Below, piece by piece: positions 5,401-9,130 of a DNA stretch of 9,130 nucleotides. Source of the stretch: Cellvibrionaceae bacterium. Lineage in GTDB: Bacteria > Pseudomonadota > Gammaproteobacteria > Pseudomonadales > Cellvibrionaceae. The first letter of the stretch is position 1, and each line of letters begins with the position of its first letter. The stretch is from contig JALUYN010000537.1 of NCBI GenBank assembly GCA_027012915.1, positions 1 to 9,130 on the forward strand, read 5' to 3'. The translations under genes were made by a program, and so were the position numbers. The notes under the pieces are model-generated. The model made no database searches, had not been told where the DNA came from, and was given only the letters and a program-made list of their open reading frames with translations.

Positions 5401-8013
5401 CTAATTAATCTGTTGCTGAATCTGCTCCAGGGTTTCTTTGATATCCTGGTTGTCTGGCTTGAGAGCATGAGCTCGTTGCGCATATATAAGCGCTTCTTTA
5501 GGAGCTCTGTCTTTCAGTAGCCAAGCCAAGTTATTCAGTGCTATTGGTTGATCGCTCTTAATGTTTAAAGTGGCTTTGTAGAGTTCAATAGCTGCTTCAG
5601 TATCATTTTGATTCATATAGGCATTGGCCAAAAGCAACCACGGGTGAACGGTATCCGGATTGTTGAGCGTATCACCCTTGAGAAAATTGATTGCCGAAGT
5701 CATGCCTTCGGATTTTATCAGGGCCTGCACAAGTCGTTGACGATTACTATTGCTGGGTGCTTGATGGTACGCCTGACCGTAATGTTCTGCGGCTGCGGAA
5801 TAGCGCTTTTCTTTTGTTGCTATATCGCCCGCAAGCATGTCCCAGTTTGCGCTTTGGGGGGCGGCGATTTCTAAGTCCTTCAGCCGATCCTTCGCTTCAT
5901 CAATTTCCTCATTGCTAATCAAAAGGTTGATGTACGCAGAAATCGCAGGAGCGAAACTTCCGTCGGCTTCTAATGATTTTCCAAGTGCAGACTTGGCTTG
6001 CCTCGATTCTCCAAGCGCCATATGTGCCGTCGCAATAAGGTACTGGGGAATCGATGAGGTTGGCTCCAAATTGGCGAGCCTGTTATAGGACTTAAGTGCG
6101 CTGGCAAACTCTTCTGACATCATTTGTGCATTTCCAAGTTCGGCCCATACACCTGAATGATCCATCCCTTGATGCTCGACAAGAGCGGCTTTCGCCTGTT
6201 CTGGCTGGCCGTTCGCAATGTAGGTTCTGGCGAGTGCAACACTACCTTCGATTTCATAGTTCTGTATTTTACTAGCTGCTTTGAACTGTTCAATGGCCTG
6301 ATCGGTACGCTGTTGTTGTGCCAGAAGCTGTCCATAGTCGAGTAGAACGGCTCCATTTTGTGGCTGCTGAGATAGGGCGGATTTATATATCTCTTCGGCC
6401 CGCTCGGGTTGGCCATCTGTTAGCTCGAGGGCGGCCAATGATCTAATTGCGGGAATAAAGCCTGGAGACGATTTCAGAATGTCTGCAAAAGTGCTTTTTG
6501 CCTTTTCATTTTCCCCTATCAACTGGTAGACCGTACCCTTCATGCTCGCAGGTACCGGATTGGAGGGATTCTTTTGCTGCAATTGTTCCAGGGTGTCTAG
6601 CGCTGCGGCATAGTTCATCGACTTAATGTGGACTTGCGCTTGTGAGAGAAGACTTTGCTCCGAATTACTGGGGTCTTTCTCAATTGTCTTGAGTATGCTA
6701 ATCGCTTGATCGTATTCGCTGTCTGCGGAAAGGCTCTGAGCAAGAAGTAGGCTGAGTTGTGAGTTGTCAGGCTCTAGGTTCAATGCTTTCCGTAAGTAGT
6801 CACTACTGCGCTTGGCCTTACCTGATGAATAGGCCGCTTTGGCTAGAAGTGCCAAAGTTGGGCTGTCAAGTTCGTCGAGTTTTTCGTGGAGCGGCTCGAG
6901 GGTTTCAACCGCTTTATCGGTATCCTTGAGGCGTAATTGGATCGTTGCAAGAGCTTTGCGAGCCACGTCATTTTCCGGGTCTTGCGACAAAGCGCTGCTG
7001 AGGTGGCTTTCAGCTTGTTCGAGTCGGTCTAGTCTCGCGGCAGATAAGCCCGCTACCAACTTTGCGCCTAATAGGTTGTTATTTGCTAGTAGTGCCTTAT
7101 TTGCGAGTTCTGCGCTGGCTTCATAATTCTGTTTAGCGTATGCCAGATATCCCCGAAGTAGAGTGAGTTCTAAATCGTTAGGAAACTGGCCTTTGTAAAA
7201 TGATTTTTTCAGATCTGCCAGTGTTGAGTCTGCGGCTTCCAAGTCGTTGCGTTGAAGTTGGAGCCTGATCAGATGCCGCATGGCTAGCTTGTAGAAGTAT
7301 CCAGATCGACCATTAGAGCGCTCCGCTACTTCAATATAAGCGCGTTCTGCGGCTTCAATCTCGCCTTTGGCTCGATAGATATCGGCTTGTGTCATCCATG
7401 CTTGAAGGCTGTTATTGTCGAGCTCCAAGGCTTTTTCAACTAAGAGTTGTGCTTCGCCTAGTTTGTTTTCTACGACAGAAATTAGAGCTTGGCCTAGTAG
7501 TGCTCTGGGGCGAGTTTCCTGATTCTCAAGTGCTGCTTCCAAGTGCTTTTTGGCTTCCTTGAAATCTCTTTTTTGAAAATAGCTCTCGCCAAGTGCAAGA
7601 GATTTAATAGATATGGTGGGTTCTCTATCACTGAATCTGATGGCAAACTCGGTGATGACCTCATCTGCTTTACCTTGCATTAGCATAGCGCTAGAGAGAG
7701 GTAGCGCCAGCTCATTGTATGGAGCGCCGAGCTCTATCGCTTTCTTAAGTTCCTTTTCTGCATCTGTGGCAAGCCCTTTTTCAGAATAAATGCGCCCGAG
7801 CAAAGCTCGCGCCTCAGCGCTTCCTGCATCTTTCTTAAGGGAATTCTTTAATTCAACGATGGCTGACTGTAGGTCGTTCTCGGTATGGTTTCGTTTAGCG
7901 TTTTCCAGATGATCCAGTGCGGTTTCGCTGCCTCCGCAGGCAACTAAGCCTGAAATAGCCAGTGCAATAAGGGTCTTGGAGGTTTTAGAAAATCGGTTTT
8001 TAGTATTGTCCAT
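5401..8013 (-). CDS. prsT: PEP-CTERM system TPR-repeat outer-membrane lipoprotein PrsT
   Basis: This 870-aa protein begins with a lipoprotein signal ending in a lipobox, L23-V-A-C26, followed by GGS. Glycine at +2 suits outer-membrane sorting. The rest is almost entirely tetratricopeptide repeats, for example AEARALLGRIYSEKGLATDA, AWLLKDRAPKEALIYAQRA and other ~34-residue helix-turn-helix units with the usual W/L-G/A-Y-A-P spacing. Length and architecture fit PrsT, the very long TPR lipoprotein that accompanies exosortase/EPS loci and is thought to scaffold export of exopolysaccharide or sorted proteins. Most repeats are intact and no frameshift is seen. The ATG at 8013 has a GGA about 7 bases upstream and places the signal peptide correctly. 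It lies 62 nt after the transporter gene in the same direction, with no clear terminator between, so co-transcription is likely. Confidence 0.94.
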   Translation of the reverse strand: MDNTKNRFSKTSKTLIALAISGLVACGGSETALDHLENAKRNHTENDLQSAIVELKNSLKKDAGSAEARALLGRIYSEKGLATDAEKELKKAIELGAPYNELALPLSSAMLMQGKADEVITEFAIRFSDREPTISIKSLALGESYFQKRDFKEAKKHLEAALENQETRPRALLGQALISVVENKLGEAQLLVEKALELDNNSLQAWMTQADIYRAKGEIEAAERAYIEVAERSNGRSGYFYKLAMRHLIRLQLQRNDLEAADSTLADLKKSFYKGQFPNDLELTLLRGYLAYAKQNYEASAELANKALLANNNLLGAKLVAGLSAARLDRLEQAESHLSSALSQDPENDVARKALATIQLRLKDTDKAVETLEPLHEKLDELDSPTLALLAKAAYSSGKAKRSSDYLRKALNLEPDNSQLSLLLAQSLSADSEYDQAISILKTIEKDPSNSEQSLLSQAQVHIKSMNYAAALDTLEQLQQKNPSNPVPASMKGTVYQLIGENEKAKSTFADILKSSPGFIPAIRSLAALELTDGQPERAEEIYKSALSQQPQNGAVLLDYGQLLAQQQRTDQAIEQFKAASKIQNYEIEGSVALARTYIANGQPEQAKAALVEHQGMDHSGVWAELGNAQMMSEEFASALKSYNRLANLEPTSSIPQYLIATAHMALGESRQAKSALGKSLEADGSFAPAISAYINLLISNEEIDEAKDRLKDLEIAAPQSANWDMLAGDIATKEKRYSAAAEHYGQAYHQAPSNSNRQRLVQALIKSEGMTSAINFLKGDTLNNPDTVHPWLLLANAYMNQNDTEAAIELYKATLNIKSDQPIALNNLAWLLKDRAPKEALIYAQRAHALKPDNQDIKETLEQIQQQIN

Positions 8014-8075
8014 GCTGCTGTTCCATCCTGGTTAGCCGAAAAACTCGGTGGAGCTTATCGCAATTGTCCTGTTAT

Positions 8076-9130
8076 TTACACCGCGGGTGGCTTTTGCCGA
8101 GCATTAAAGAACACGACTAAGAATGCGGGTAACAGCAGGAGGTCAAATATCAGAGCTGCCAGTAAACCGATGCTAACTAATGCGCCAAAGTGCCCCATTG
8201 GGACAAAGGCACTGCTTAGTAGCAATAGAAACTGGCTGCAGAGAATTACGGTTGTGGTAACTACGGCTCGTCCGGCCTGTCGATAGGTTCTTGCCATGGC
8301 GACAACTGGACTAACGCCTTTCTTAACTCGGTGAGCAAAGCCATGGTAAACATGAATGGTGTCATCAATGGCGATACCCACAGCGACACTGGCAATCATG
8401 GCGGTCGCAAGATCCAGCCAGATGCCCATAATGCCCATGGTGATAAATATCAGAAGCACCGGTGAAAGGTTGGGAATCATACAGATTAGAGCGTCTTTAA
8501 GTGAGCGCCACAGGATCAACATCAGCACAAAGATAATAATCACCGCGCCGCCAAGGCTCTTTACCTGTCCTTCAATCAATAGGTCTTCCTGATCGGCGAA
8601 CATGCGTGCGGCACCCGTGATCTTCCATTCCGCATTGGTAATGGCATTTGCGCGTAAATAGTCGCGGGTGGTATCCATAAGTTCGCTGATTTCGTTGGCG
8701 CCATGGACGTTGGCGTTCAGGGTAATTCGGGCGACCTGAAAATCTTCATTAATAAAGTCGTAGAGGTCTTCACCGTCATAGACAAAAAGATACTGGCTGA
8801 TTAGATCGGGGTTGTCGGGGAGGGCGCGATACTGAGGGTCTTCGGCATGGAATCCCCAGTGCATTTCTTCAATAAAGTCTGCGATAGAGAGTGTTTTATC
8901 CACCGATGGTTTGGCTTCCAGCCAGGCTTGCAGTGCTTTCACTTTCTTCAGGGTTTCCGGTTGGATCATGCCTTCGGGTTCACTGCTGGTAAAGACGACT
9001 TCAAGGGGGGTAGTGCCTACGAGCTTTTGCTCGATATGGTTGATGTCCTGGCGCAGTTCGTGCTCCGGCGGGAAGAACTCCAGAATGTTGGTTTCGACAC
9101 CGACTTTGCTGATCATTGGGCTGGCTGCGA
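8076..9130 (-). CDS. MMPL/RND-family transporter, C-terminal half (5' end beyond window)
   Basis: About 350 residues of an RND-superfamily (MMPL-like) inner-membrane exporter are visible. The frame stays open to the right edge through the residues AASP before the ATG at 9116, which has no ribosome-binding site and is an internal methionine. The visible chain starts with the second periplasmic domain (VETNILEFFPPEHELRQD onward, then the TPLEVVF strand). It then has five membrane helices (about TM8-12): GGAVIIIFVLMLIL, LLIFITMGIMGIWL, the AMIASVAVGIAIDDTIHVYH helix with paired aspartates (codons 8366-8361) that act as the proton relay in this family, VTTTVILCSQFLLLL, and LVSIGLLAALIFDLLLLPAF. 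Relatives export lipids, hopanoids or other hydrophobic molecules using the proton gradient. It ends 62 nt before prsT. Whether it serves the sorting system or moves an acylated product is inference. Confidence 0.9.
   Translation of the reverse strand, partial: AASPMISKVGVETNILEFFPPEHELRQDINHIEQKLVGTTPLEVVFTSSEPEGMIQPETLKKVKALQAWLEAKPSVDKTLSIADFIEEMHWGFHAEDPQYRALPDNPDLISQYLFVYDGEDLYDFINEDFQVARITLNANVHGANEISELMDTTRDYLRANAITNAEWKITGAARMFADQEDLLIEGQVKSLGGAVIIIFVLMLILWRSLKDALICMIPNLSPVLLIFITMGIMGIWLDLATAMIASVAVGIAIDDTIHVYHGFAHRVKKGVSPVVAMARTYRQAGRAVVTTTVILCSQFLLLLSSAFVPMGHFGALVSIGLLAALIFDLLLLPAFLVVFFNARQKPPAV

Noticed and set aside
8036..8048. CCGA/TCGG stem-loop between the transporter gene and prsT as a terminator
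   Set aside because: Only four base pairs with no T-tract on the transcribed strand; does not separate the two genes.
1..9130. CRISPR array, tRNA or rRNA genes, insertion sequences, phage genes
   Set aside because: No spaced direct-repeat series, no tRNA-like or rRNA-like stretches, and no transposase or phage motifs were seen on either strand.

Overview
The window comes from a Gram-negative bacterium of moderate GC content that carries an exosortase/PEP-CTERM protein-sorting system. It is most likely a marine or environmental gammaproteobacterium. That reading rests on three gene families that occur together in such genomes: LuxI/FeeM-like acyltransferases of the PEP-CTERM-associated type, a secreted protein with a C-terminal PEP-CTERM-type sorting tail, and a giant TPR lipoprotein of the PrsT type. 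The exosortase itself, the PrsK/PrsR regulators and the exopolysaccharide genes are not in the window. I cannot name a genus.

Left part (1-2384, + strand): the 3' end of one acyltransferase gene is followed by a complete paralogue, so this is a tandem duplication. Next comes a ThiF/E1-like adenylyltransferase gene with its own strong ribosome-binding site. It ends head-on against a nitroreductase-like gene (2517-3572, - strand). Between the two lies a REP-like palindrome (2397-2427). ThiF plus nitroreductase is the domain pair found fused in mycobacterial MoeY/Rv1355c-type proteins. Here it is split into two convergent genes beside N-acyl-amino-acid-synthase-like enzymes, which suggests an uncharacterised small-molecule or lipid-modification pathway.

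Middle (3573-4791): a divergent regulatory region holds a sigma-70-like promoter firing left into the nitroreductase gene and a near-consensus sigma-54 (-24/-12) promoter firing right. The latter has a leader of about 89 nt with a perfect hairpin. It drives a gene for a 262-aa secreted VPxPA-type (variant PEP-CTERM) protein that ends in a strong intrinsic terminator. A sigma-54 promoter fits the known RpoN/PrsK/PrsR control of PEP-CTERM genes.

Right part (4792-9130): a small exported protein with a cysteine-containing N-terminal domain and a C-terminal peptidoglycan-binding domain is convergent, with only 18 nt between stops, with prsT (870 aa, - strand). prsT follows, 62 nt downstream and in the same orientation, the 3' part of an MMPL/RND-type transporter gene that runs off the right edge. 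The last two are probably co-transcribed.
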